A stretch of 18,334 nt of DNA, taken from Psychrosphaera sp. (GTDB lineage: Bacteria; Pseudomonadota; Gammaproteobacteria; Enterobacterales; Alteromonadaceae). Each line of letters opens with the position of its first letter. Position 1 is the stretch's first letter. Positions 6,885-13,305 of this stretch are shown here, one piece after another. The notes under the pieces were generated by a model. The model saw nothing but the letters and a program-made list of their open reading frames with translations. It ran no database searches and was not told where the DNA came from. Made by a program: the position numbers and the translations under genes. The stretch covers positions 1 through 18,334 of the forward strand of contig JAOHFM010000030.1 in assembly GCA_028098005.1 (NCBI GenBank), read 5' to 3'.

Positions 6885-7012
6885 CCTGTTAAGCAATATC
6901 ATATTGCCAATTTGAAGTTCACTATAACCTTTAATATCACTAAAATAATTTTGAGTGTTCTTTGCGCTAGTCTGCTTTGAACAGTTGTCATTTTGATTAT
7001 ATGCCGTTTATA
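6885..7012 (-). other. Intergenic stretch where the DUF6500 attC should be
   Basis: Only weak traces of a site remain. TATAAAC overlaps the DUF6500 stop at the R'' position, and TTAAGC near 6890 could be an altered R'. A separate near-perfect palindrome, GCAATAT-C-ATATTGC, lies close to 6893-6907. I see no paired arms between the ends, so the site is either badly eroded or lost. Confidence 0.3.
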
Positions 7013-7226
7013 AATTTTGTTGGACCATTTCTTTAATTTTCTGAGCCTTAACAAAATGATCTAATTTATGCGTTTGAATCCACCATGTTGCCGCTTCCAT
7101 AAGCAGTTCAGGGTTGTCGTTTTTATTTTTAAAAAATGCATAAAATGACAAACCAACATTATCACCCTTCGCCGCTATTTTCTTATCGCAAACTGCAATT
7201 ATTGTAGATCTTAATTCTGGTCTCAT
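7008..7226 (-). CDS. DUF6500 family protein
   Basis: A 72-residue protein that matches my memory of the DUF6500 family. It opens MRPELRSTIIAVCDKKIAAK, has the central GLSFYAFFKNKNDNPELL, and closes with the helix EAATWWIQTHKLDHFVKAQKI. It is predicted to be soluble and mostly helical, and is of normal length for the family. Function unknown. The family name is from memory of the conserved GLSFYAFF and WWIQTH segments, without a search. The start ATG has only a weak ribosome site. Its stop codon lies in a heavily eroded attC, so it is probably no longer mobile as a single cassette. Confidence 0.75.
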   Translation of the reverse strand: MRPELRSTIIAVCDKKIAAKGDNVGLSFYAFFKNKNDNPELLMEAATWWIQTHKLDHFVKAQKIKEMVQQNL

Positions 7227-7247
7227 AATTAAAAATTGTACCTAGGT

Positions 7248-7311
7248 TGATAAAGCGCCCGCATCTGAGTCTAAAGGTTACTTGGTCGTACTTTCACGGC
7301 CTTGTTAGATA
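7248..7311 (-). repeat. Short attC with one degenerate end
   Basis: R'' is perfect (ATCTAAC on the minus strand, 7304-7310) and overlaps the stop of the gene at 7305. The other end reads GATAAAGCGCCC where TAACGCCC is expected, a lost R'. The site is about 60 bp long, much shorter than the intact sites. Confidence 0.5.
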
Positions 7312-7754
7312 TACATACTCTCCACGAAGTACGTTGCCCCTAGCGAAATAAAAATAAAAGAAGCATTGATTAATGCCCTAACAGGCCAAGCAAAATGGCC
7401 GTATGTAATTTCTGCGCTCTTTGAAGCCATAACCATTAACCCCATTAATCCAAACCACGGCGTAAAAAACACAACGGTTCGCCACTTTACAATTGATACT
7501 GCAACATCGTGAAGTGCGCCACTGACTAGGAATGTGATGGGAATCGCTATGGGAATATTTAACAAAGTAGCCAGCGGTCGCATGACATTACGAGATAAAT
7601 AATAGCCCCATATAGGATTCCAGTAGTGCCAAAATACTGGAAAAGATTCGGCACCGAAAGAACGAGAAAGCATATTTCTCATGGAGCGATTTGCCCCAAG
7701 AGGAACGCCATTTCGTTTCTTAACATATTGTGAAAGTGACAACGAGCTACGCAT
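7305..7754 (-). CDS. MBOAT-like acyltransferase fragment or small relative
   Basis: A 149-residue membrane protein. The motif FWHYWNP at residues 41-47 is followed about 35 residues later by a hydrophobic segment ending in LVSGALHD, with histidine at 82. That order (W-rich motif, then helix with SG-x-x-H) is seen in MBOAT acyltransferases and plant-type wax synthases, where the histidine is catalytic. Full MBOAT proteins have 300-500 residues, so this is either a fragment or a small family of its own. Around three membrane helices follow residue 60. AAGGA lies seven bases before the ATG. The stop codon overlaps a perfect R'' core. The family assignment is an inference. Confidence 0.6.
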   Translation of the reverse strand: MRSSLSLSQYVKKRNGVPLGANRSMRNMLSRSFGAESFPVFWHYWNPIWGYYLSRNVMRPLATLLNIPIAIPITFLVSGALHDVAVSIVKWRTVVFFTPWFGLMGLMVMASKSAEITYGHFAWPVRALINASFIFISLGATYFVESMYI

Positions 7755-7768
7755 AAAAATTCCTTATC

Positions 7769-7866
7769 CCTAACGCTTCATTAAGAGGCTAGTTTTAGCC
7801 TGTTAAAAGGTTTGCCGAAGGGTCGAGCAAGCTATTACGAGACCCTCTTGAACCACTTGTTATAAG
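7769..7866 (-). repeat. Intact attC, family C
   Basis: R' is TAACGC at 7771-7776 and R'' is GTTATAAG starting at 7859. The outer arms pair (ATTAAGAGGCTAG with GACCCTCTTGAACC in part). The inner part GTTTGCCGAAGG, CGAGCAAGCTATTACGAGAC is nearly identical to the site at 13208-13304, although the attached genes are unrelated. Confidence 0.88.
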
Positions 7867-7867
7867 G

Positions 7868-8206
7868 CTATTTCAACGCCCCAATTGCTTGAATTACAGC
7901 CCCAACACCATGGTGATTAATACCTTCATTTACTTCTCGATCAAATACTTCTAAATCAGCACAAATAGTTTCAATAATTACGTTATTTTCTTTAGCAAGC
8001 TTTTCTGCTTTTTTAAGACCTACACTCGATATGTCTACTGCTGTTACTGAGTACCCTAATTTGGCAAGAAAAACCGCATTTCTTCCTTCGCCTTCAGCAA
8101 GTAATAATACTTTTCCTTTGGGAATTGAATTGTAATGACTTTTAAGAAAATCATTTGGCAATTTCCCATAAACATATTCGTCTGTATCGTATTCATTATC
8201 CCACAT
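7868..8206 (-). CDS. SAM-dependent methyltransferase with an internal deletion
   Basis: A 112-residue frame whose two ends both match a class I methyltransferase family of about 195 residues. Residues 1-90 give the N-terminal part: DTDEYVYGKLPNDFL, then the SAM-binding motif I (LLLAEGEGRNAVFLA, about 33-47) and motif II (VTAVDISSVGL, about 54-64). The last 20 residues (NEGINHHGVGAVIQAIG) match the extreme C-terminus of the same family. About 80 residues between them, including the motif IV region and most of the substrate-binding half, are missing without loss of frame. SAM might still bind, but catalysis is unlikely. It is probably a pseudogene. It lies between two intact attC sites. Confidence 0.8.
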   Translation of the reverse strand: MWDNEYDTDEYVYGKLPNDFLKSHYNSIPKGKVLLLAEGEGRNAVFLAKLGYSVTAVDISSVGLKKAEKLAKENNVIIETICADLEVFDREVNEGINHHGVGAVIQAIGALK

Positions 8207-8245
8207 ATTAAACTCTCTGTTTATTTACGGTGCAGTTTGCAGCCT

Positions 8246-8359
8246 TATAACGCTTACCTAAGCGGCAATTACTAATGGGCTAAAATTATTGAGCGCAGCG
8301 ATAATAGCCCATTGTTAATTGTCCGAGCGAGTTTATGAGCCTTAATACTCTTGTTATGT
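8246..8359 (-). repeat. Intact attC, family A
   Basis: R' is TAACGC at 8248-8253 and R'' is GTTATGTG starting at 8353. Outer arms and the inner pair AATGGGCTA/TAGCCCATT form a long imperfect hairpin with the block GTCCGAGCGAGTTTA. The R'' core contains the stop codon of the VOC gene at 8354. Confidence 0.9.
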
Positions 8360-8713
8360 GCCAGATAAACACCAAACTGCAAATTCATTACCACTAGGCT
8401 CAATAAAGTGGAATCGGCTTCCTCCAGGAAATGAAAAAATTGGAGTAGAAATATTGCCACCCAATGATTCTACAGTAGATTGAGCTTGCTCTAAATCATC
8501 AGTTAGTAATACAAGCAAGGCTGAGCCATTTGAGGCTAACGAAGATAAATCAGATTTGTAGAAACCACCATCCAACCCTTCATTAGCGAAAGAGGTATAG
8601 TCGGGACCATAATCTGTAAAGCTCCAACCAAATGCGTTCTCGAAGAACTTTTTTGTAGCAGGGATATCTTTGGCAGGAAATTCAACATAATTTAACTTTA
8701 AATTTTTCGGCAT
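8354..8713 (-). CDS. VOC family protein (glyoxalase-like)
   Basis: A 119-residue protein of the vicinal oxygen chelate superfamily. The first half starts LNYVEFPAKDIPATKKFFEN, with a glutamate at residue 11 where a ligand residue is often found. The second half has LLVLLTDDLEQAQSTVESLG (65-84) and closes with GGSRFHFIEPSGNEFAVW, containing a second candidate ligand, Glu110. Such proteins bind metal or small hydrophobic ligands; the substrate is unknown. AAGGA is eight bases before the ATG. An IS3-family element sits about 24 bases upstream of the start codon, in the same orientation, separating the gene from the rest of its cassette leader. The coding region itself is intact. Confidence 0.88.
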   Translation of the reverse strand: MPKNLKLNYVEFPAKDIPATKKFFENAFGWSFTDYGPDYTSFANEGLDGGFYKSDLSSLASNGSALLVLLTDDLEQAQSTVESLGGNISTPIFSFPGGSRFHFIEPSGNEFAVWCLSGT

Positions 8714-8737
8714 ATTCTAAATCCTTTTGGCCTTGCT

Positions 8738-8758
8738 CTTACCCACCAAAAGTGGACA
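8738..8758. repeat. Terminal inverted repeat of the IS3 element (orfB end)
   Basis: CTTACCCACCAAAAGTGGACA here matches the reverse complement of 9958-9978 at 19 of 21 bases (differences at 8746 and 8747). The exact outer limit cannot be fixed without a target duplication. Confidence 0.85.
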
Positions 8759-8763
8759 CCATA

Positions 8764-9570
8764 TTATGCGCTCTGTTGTTCATACTGCACCGGACTTAAA
8801 TAGCCTAGTGTTGAATGTTGACGAACGCGGTTATAAAAAATTTCAATGTACTCAAAGATACTGGATTTTAGTTGTGGTATCGAGTGGTATTTTTCACCAA
8901 AGGTCAGCTCCACTTTCAGCCTACTAAAAAACGACTCCATTACTGCATTATCCCAACAATTACTTCTACGACTCATACTAGATACTGCACCAATCGATTG
9001 AATTAAATCAAGATATTCAATAGAGCGATATTGCACACCTCGGTCCGAATGAATGATAAGGCCTGGCTTTATATCACGTCGCTTTATCGCCATCTTTAGG
9101 GCTTCAGAAATGAGACTAACTGTCATGTTGTCGTCGATGTGCCAGCCCACAATCGCACGAGAGTACAAGTCCATTACGGTAGCAAGATAAATTCACTTAC
9201 CATTAAGTCGCAAATAGGTAATGTCCGAAACCCACTTTTGGTTGGGCGCTATTGCGGAGAACTGTCGATTTAGGACGTTAATAGAGACATGATAATTTGC
9301 CTGGCTAAAGCGCGAGTACCGAAAAGCTTTGCCATTACGGGCCTTAAGATTAAGCTCCTGCATAATATTAGCTACGGTGTTTTGGCAGCACTTTACGTTG
9401 GACTGCCTCAATGCTCGAAAGAGGCTTGGGGCACCATAGCGCTTTTTGAAATGAACAAACACTTCTTCAACTTTACGCTGCAACTCGCAATGACGTCGTG
9501 CCTTCTGGCTTGGCACACGGCCAACAAATCGATAAAAGCCAGAACGAGACACCACAAGTGCTCGGCACAT
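8764..9570 (-). pseudogene. IS3-family transposase orfB, nonsense mutation
   Basis: The rve/DDE integrase-fold half of an IS3 transposase. It is split by a TGA at 9193-9195, directly after RLNGK and before IYLATVMDLYSR in the same frame; relatives have a tryptophan there, so a TGG to TGA change is the simplest cause. All three catalytic residues survive: Asp in WVSDITYL, Asp in IHSDRG, and Glu in MESFFSRLK, 35 residues after the second Asp. The N-terminal part has the HTH_21-type segment RYGAPSLFRALRQ. The frame extends upstream of the ATG at 9570 to the frameshift at 9651-9657 (VKYALIRAFRGQFRVTIM), showing it is normally made as an OrfAB fusion. A second ATG at 9174 could give the C-terminal part only. 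Confidence 0.92.
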
Positions 9571-9617
9571 AATAGTGACACGGAATTGACCTCTAAAAGC
9601 GCGAATTAAGGCGTACT

Positions 9618-9929
9618 TTACCCTTGGTTTTTCGCAAAGTACGCTGTGGCCTTTTTTAGGAAGTCATTCTCTTCTTGTAGGTCGGCTAGCTGTCTCTTTA
9701 GCTTTTTTACTTCATCTGAGTCGTGTTTAGTAAACTGAACGTCTTGTAACTTACTGAATTGCTTGTCAGTTAGCCGATTGAACTGTCGTCGCCAATTATA
9801 AATTTGCTGTGCAGAAATGCCGAGCTCTTCGGCCACGGATGCATTGGTATTTTCCGGCAAGTCAGCACGACGAACGGCTTCTTTTCGGAATTCTTCGGTA
9901 TAGGCTTGAGTTTTCTTTTTCTTGGTCAT
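9618..9929 (-). CDS. IS3-family transposase orfA
   Basis: A 103-residue protein with the HTH_Tnp_1 domain: YTEEFRKEAVRRADL, then the helix-turn-helix NASVAEELGISAQQIYNWRRQF at about residues 29-50 (written here in two parts, NASVAEELGI and SAQQIYNWRRQF). It ends in a leucine-zipper-like helix (DEVKKLKRQLADLQEENDFLKK) used for multimerisation. It binds the terminal inverted repeats. It starts with ATG at 9929, about 30 bases inside the element. The lysine-coding A AAA AAG at 9657-9651 near its end is the slippage site that joins it to orfB. This half appears intact. Confidence 0.92.
   Translation of the reverse strand: MTKKKKTQAYTEEFRKEAVRRADLPENTNASVAEELGISAQQIYNWRRQFNRLTDKQFSKLQDVQFTKHDSDEVKKLKRQLADLQEENDFLKKATAYFAKNQG
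9651..9657 (-). promoter_or_regulatory. Programmed -1 frameshift heptamer (A AAA AAG)
   Basis: On the minus strand CTA AAA AAG in orfA is a classic slippery sequence. Slipping back one base joins orfA to the orfB frame, which stays open through VKYALIRAFRGQFRVTIM to the orfB ATG at 9570. Confidence 0.8.
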
Positions 9930-9957
9930 AAATCACCCCTTATCTAACTATAAGAGA

Positions 9958-9978
9958 TGTCCACTTTTTTTGGGTAAG
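9958..9978. repeat. Terminal inverted repeat of the IS3 element (orfA end)
   Basis: TGTCCACTTTTTTTGGGTAAG, the partner of 8738-8758. The R' core of the attC follows nine bases further on. Confidence 0.85.
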
Positions 9979-9984
9979 TTCTAC

Positions 9985-10087
9985 ATATAACGCCTAAATA
10001 ACAGGCAAAAAATAGTTGGCTCAAATAGGTGAACGTAGTGAACAAAAAGCCAACTGTTTTTTGTCCTTGTTGATTTTCTTGTTAGCA
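9985..10087 (-). repeat. Intact attC, family D
   Basis: R' is TAACGCC at 9987 and R'' is GTTAGC at 10081. Inner arms CAAAAAATAGTTGGCT and AGCCAACTGTTTTTTG pair almost perfectly around the loop CAAATAGGTGAACGTAGTGA. The R'' end, GATTTTCTTGTTAGC, also occurs as a remnant at 5176 and 12108. Confidence 0.9.
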
Positions 10088-10090
10088 TTT

Positions 10091-11509
10091 TTATAAGCTA
10101 TACATTCCAATTAATTCGTCAATTTTTCTTCTCACTGGGGCGACTACACCTGATTGATTTGCCAATATAACAACAATGAACCCGCTATCAAGGTGTATAT
10201 CTAAACGTGAATCTACACCTAAATAAGCCCCTCCATGACCCACAACACGATTATTTTCCTCTCCGCTAACTGAGAAACCATAACCATACCAAAAAGCAGA
10301 ATTATATTGTGTTTTCTCAGTGTAGGCATCCTCAGTTAGTTCTTTCCCAAGTAATTTGAATTCAGTCAATGCGATAGCAAATTGATGTAAATCTTCTGCT
10401 GTTGAAAAACCACCACCTGCGGGGCTCCCTTTAATTGCTCTCGTATAAATACTATCGACCCATTGATCACTATGCATTCTTTTTAAATAACCTGAAGCTA
10501 AGTTATCTGTTATAGAGTCAAGTTCAAAACTCCCCGAATTAGGCATATTAGCTTTATTGTAAATATGTTTTTGAACATAGTCATAGTAGCTTTCACCGCT
10601 AACTTTTTCAACGACCAAGCCAAGCATTAACATCCCTGAATTGCTATAGCGGTTTCGTGAACCAGGCTTAAATAATAATTCACTTTGGGATATTAAAGGT
10701 TTATATGCTTCTAAGTTTCTGTACGCCTCTTTATTACTTTGGTTAAACTCATCATTAAAGAAATTCCCCAAACCTGATGTATGCGTAAGAAGCTGCCTAA
10801 TAGTAATAGAGTCAGAGTCAACCTTAGGTAGCCAGCTTTTATCAACAAACTGAATAAGTTTGTCGTCAAATTGTAATTTACCCTTCTCGATAAGTTGTAA
10901 TGCAGCTATAGCCGTGAACATTTTGTTCATCGAGCCTAATGAAAATTTAGTATCTATATTATTTTTGCTCTTCCATGTTTTGTTTGCGTAACCCACAGAG
11001 TCTTTAAAAATGACATTTTTACCTATTGCAACCAAAACAGAACCAGAAAAAGCATCTTTCATACTTAGGTTATTAATAAAATTGGATAGATCTTGTGCTA
11101 GCTCTTTCGTTGATATCGATTTTTTGGAGTTATTTTCAGATTTAGAATCTTGTAAAGTAAAATAGTTAATTTTATAAGGTGCACTATTTTCTTTGTTTAT
11201 TATTAGGTTGTATTTCAATTTATTATTGTTAGATATAACCTCAATTCTTTCATTGCCATTACTAGGAGGTAAAGCCTTTATTACATCTAGGTGTCCGAAG
11301 GTGTTTTGGCTATTTAAAAAGACACCAACATGCGCATCAATACCGTATGTTTCAATTCTACCTTTAGACATATTATCAGAAAGATAATTTATGACTTCAA
11401 TACGTGAACCTTCATTAAAAACGTTAATGAATGATGGAGCTAGTTCTTTATTGGCTAATGTGGGGAAAGAATAAAGAAACGCGACTATGAATAAAAAAAA
11501 TGTTTTCAT
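10091..11509 (-). CDS. Exported serine hydrolase, beta-lactamase (class C) family
   Basis: A 472-residue protein with a signal peptide (residues 1-19, cleavage probably after TLA) and an N-terminal region of about 100 residues. That region resembles the NTF2-like domain often found in front of such hydrolases. The beta-lactamase/transpeptidase fold follows: SxxK as SMNK (S193, K196), YxN as YSN (288-290), and HGG at 425-427 in place of KTG. HGG is usual in esterases and D-aminopeptidase-type members rather than in resistance enzymes, so antibiotic resistance should not be assumed. It is long for a cassette gene. AAGGG lies six bases before the ATG. The attC R'' core follows four bases after the stop. 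Confidence 0.9.
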   Translation of the reverse strand: MKTFFLFIVAFLYSFPTLANKELAPSFINVFNEGSRIEVINYLSDNMSKGRIETYGIDAHVGVFLNSQNTFGHLDVIKALPPSNGNERIEVISNNNKLKYNLIINKENSAPYKINYFTLQDSKSENNSKKSISTKELAQDLSNFINNLSMKDAFSGSVLVAIGKNVIFKDSVGYANKTWKSKNNIDTKFSLGSMNKMFTAIAALQLIEKGKLQFDDKLIQFVDKSWLPKVDSDSITIRQLLTHTSGLGNFFNDEFNQSNKEAYRNLEAYKPLISQSELLFKPGSRNRYSNSGMLMLGLVVEKVSGESYYDYVQKHIYNKANMPNSGSFELDSITDNLASGYLKRMHSDQWVDSIYTRAIKGSPAGGGFSTAEDLHQFAIALTEFKLLGKELTEDAYTEKTQYNSAFWYGYGFSVSGEENNRVVGHGGAYLGVDSRLDIHLDSGFIVVILANQSGVVAPVRRKIDELIGMYSL

Positions 11510-11550
11510 TAAAAACCCTTTTCTTGATGGTAACTATTGTTTGAGAAAAT

Positions 11551-11665
11551 GCTAACGCCCGCCTAAGCGGCAAATAAACAATGGGTTAAACTTATTGAGC
11601 GCAGCGACAATAACCCATTGTTAATTGTCCGAGCGAGCTTGCGAGCCTTAAGGCTCTTGTTAGGC
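11551..11665 (-). repeat. Intact attC, family A
   Basis: R' is TAACGCCC at 11553 and R'' is GTTAGGC at 11659-11665, giving a perfect GCCTAAC on the minus strand. The arms AACAATGGGTTA and TAACCCATTGTT form a long stem. It is the best-preserved member of the family, with GCCTAAGCGGC and CGAGCTTGCGAGCC flanking the stem. Confidence 0.93.
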
Positions 11666-11669
11666 ATAC

Positions 11670-12101
11670 TTAGCCCAAAACCTTGATTTGCTCGATTGAA
11701 GATACATTAATATGTGTTTGAAAGTAATATTTACTAGTCTTTAACCCTTTGTAAATGAGGTATATTTTTACTCGTTTAGCCTCACCTGTAACCTCTACTG
11801 TCTTATCAATGAAATAAGTACCAGGTGATGAGCCGTATTTATCGGTTAATTGCGAGACAATTTTTGGTGATATAGCAATAGTTACAGCTCTTCTGTCTCG
11901 GTAGTCTAGCTCCGTATTCAAAAAGACTTCTCCTCTTCGAATTCCTGATGCCTTGACCTGAAACTTAAAAATACCTTTTACTCCATCAGGAGCATTTTCT
12001 TCGGTTAAAGCTATTAAGTTCATAGTGTCAGCTATATTGACATTAGGGGTTGAGCTACATGCACCTAAAAATAAAGTTGATATTAAGATTAAATATTTCA
12101 A
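11670..12101 (-). CDS. Small predicted lipoprotein
   Basis: A 143-residue protein with a clear lipobox, LGAC, and the lipidated cysteine at residue 15, followed by SSTP. Serine at +2 suggests sorting to the outer membrane. The mature part is predicted to be mostly beta strands with no family I recognise. The start is TTG, with AAGGAAG eight bases upstream. That ribosome site lies inside the attC remnant at 12108, so translation signals appear to have been recruited from the broken site. There is no full attC between it and the alpha/beta hydrolase gene, so the two now form one two-gene cassette. Function unknown; both products are envelope-targeted. Confidence 0.72.
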   Translation of the reverse strand: MKYLILISTLFLGACSSTPNVNIADTMNLIALTEENAPDGVKGIFKFQVKASGIRRGEVFLNTELDYRDRRAVTIAISPKIVSQLTDKYGSSPGTYFIDKTVEVTGEAKRVKIYLIYKGLKTSKYYFQTHINVSSIEQIKVLG

Positions 12102-12107
12102 TTTATG

Positions 12108-12133
12108 ACTTCCTTGTTTAATTTCTTGTTAGC
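12108..12133 (-). repeat. attC remnant (R'' end of family D)
   Basis: TCCTTGTTTAATTTCTTGTTAGC differs at two or three positions from the R'' end of the family D site at 9985. R'' on the minus strand is AGCTAAC, perfect. The R' half is absent and the lipoprotein start codon follows within ten bases. Confidence 0.65.
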
Positions 12134-12150
12134 TTACGGCAACACAAAGC

Positions 12151-13179
12151 CTATTTTATTTGTTCTTTAACTTTATCGACAACTATTTCCACAGCACTAA
12201 TTACCTCTGTAGGTTTTTCAAATTGTATATAGTGTGATGTCTTATGTAATAACTTTAAATTACTATTAGATGACCATGATGCTTGGTCATTAAACATATA
12301 ACGATCCTGCTCCATTACTGCCGGAACAATATCGCGATTCAAACCAGCATTGGCAAGTTGTTGATCCGACATATCTATGTAGTTAACAATATTACCAAGA
12401 ACAAACATTGGCCTTTCGCCAAAGTTTCTTAAAGAAGTAATTTGCTTTAACCCATTAGAGTAATTTGAAATTTCCTGAGCTAGTGTGGCATCAGATAATG
12501 GTGAAAAAGCTTTTATCGCGTGTTGATGGTACTTTGATTGATTAGGAAAATTATAATTATCTAGCTTATTAATAATACGAGTAAAACCCGTAATATTCAT
12601 CACAGGTTTAAGTAATTGATTAACCTTATTGCTTACAGATAAAGTTAATGGCACTTCAATATCTTGAACTAAATCCATTTGTTCTGGGTGAGGTGAATCT
12701 ACAAACACAATACCTGCAACTTTATCACCATAAAGTTCTGTAAACTTTGTGATGTATGGGCCGCCAAATGAATGACCGACCATAATATAGGGAGGTTTCT
12801 CATTAGATATTACTAGTGCTTTGTTCAAATCATTTGCAATAGCTTGCATAAGATTGTCGGTATGAGGTCTCGGGCTACTCCACATGATACCAGCCCGATC
12901 GTAAGCACATGTTCTCGTTTTTTTTGCTAATTGGTCATGAACGGCAGACCAACTTAACGAGCCAAAAGTATCCAACCCTGATTCAAGTATGACAATAGGA
13001 CTTCCTTCTCCTCGACAATCAACATGTAACAAACGAGAACCAATATCAATCAAAGAACCATTAGCTGAATATTGTTCTAATGTACTTGCTCGGGATATTT
13101 GTTCATAAGCTATGCCGGAGCCAATAAGTGACAGTATAAATACAGCCAAACTGAGAAATATTTTATTTTTTAATATCAA
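12151..13179 (-). CDS. Membrane-anchored or exported alpha/beta hydrolase
   Basis: A 342-residue serine hydrolase of the alpha/beta fold. Residues 5-24 form a signal-anchor. The oxyanion/N-terminal strand motif is IVILESGLDTF (62-72). The nucleophile elbow is GHSFGG (135-140) with Ser137, and the catalytic histidine is probably H316 in KTSHYIQFEKP. The acid residue is likely an Asp before it and is not certain. The AYDRAG segment near 92 is typical of this branch of hydrolases. The substrate is unknown. The start is TTG at 13179 with a weak ribosome site (CAGG, about 11 bases); no ATG is available. Its own attC is reduced to a remnant. Confidence 0.88.
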   Translation of the reverse strand: MILKNKIFLSLAVFILSLIGSGIAYEQISRASTLEQYSANGSLIDIGSRLLHVDCRGEGSPIVILESGLDTFGSLSWSAVHDQLAKKTRTCAYDRAGIMWSSPRPHTDNLMQAIANDLNKALVISNEKPPYIMVGHSFGGPYITKFTELYGDKVAGIVFVDSPHPEQMDLVQDIEVPLTLSVSNKVNQLLKPVMNITGFTRIINKLDNYNFPNQSKYHQHAIKAFSPLSDATLAQEISNYSNGLKQITSLRNFGERPMFVLGNIVNYIDMSDQQLANAGLNRDIVPAVMEQDRYMFNDQASWSSNSNLKLLHKTSHYIQFEKPTEVISAVEIVVDKVKEQIK

Positions 13180-13207
13180 CGACTAATACCTGAACTGAAT
13201 TTAGTAA

Positions 13208-13304
13208 GCTAACGCCTGGTTAAGAGGCGAGTTTAGCTTGCTAAAATGTTTGCCGAAGGCTCGAGCAAGCTATTACGAGACCCTCTTGAACCACTTGTTA
13301 GTTT
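13208..13304 (-). repeat. Intact attC, family C
   Basis: R' is TAACGCC at 13210 and R'' is GTTAGTTT at 13297. From GTTTGCCGAAGG through CGAGACCCTCTTGAACCAC it is almost identical to the site at 7769-7866. The stop codon of the gene at 13306 follows within two bases. Confidence 0.92.
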
Positions 13305-13305
13305 A

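Larger units (their letters stand above)
8738..9978 (-). mobile_element. IS3-family insertion sequence, transposase inactivated
   Basis: A 1241-bp element bounded by 21-bp inverted repeats with two mismatches. It has the two-frame transposase layout of the IS3 family: orfA at 9618-9929 and orfB reached through a -1 frameshift at an A6G heptamer. The orfB frame carries an in-frame TGA, so the element should be immobile unless helped in trans. I find no convincing 3- to 5-bp target duplication. It lies in the 5' leader of the VOC cassette, between the gene and the attC at 9985. Confidence 0.9.

Noticed and set aside
8272..8460. A 62-codon minus-strand frame covering an attC
   Set aside because: It runs through the family A site and into the VOC gene in another frame, with no ribosome site.
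9193..9195. Recoding of the orfB TGA as selenocysteine or readthrough
   Set aside because: IS3 transposases have tryptophan here and no cysteine is conserved, so a nonsense mutation is far simpler.
8738..9978. A short target-site duplication around the IS3 element
   Set aside because: I compared the flanks for several possible end positions (GAA/AGC, AAC/GAG, CTT/AAG and TTA/TAA on the minus strand). None is a direct repeat, so the duplication is lost or the ends are not where the repeats suggest.
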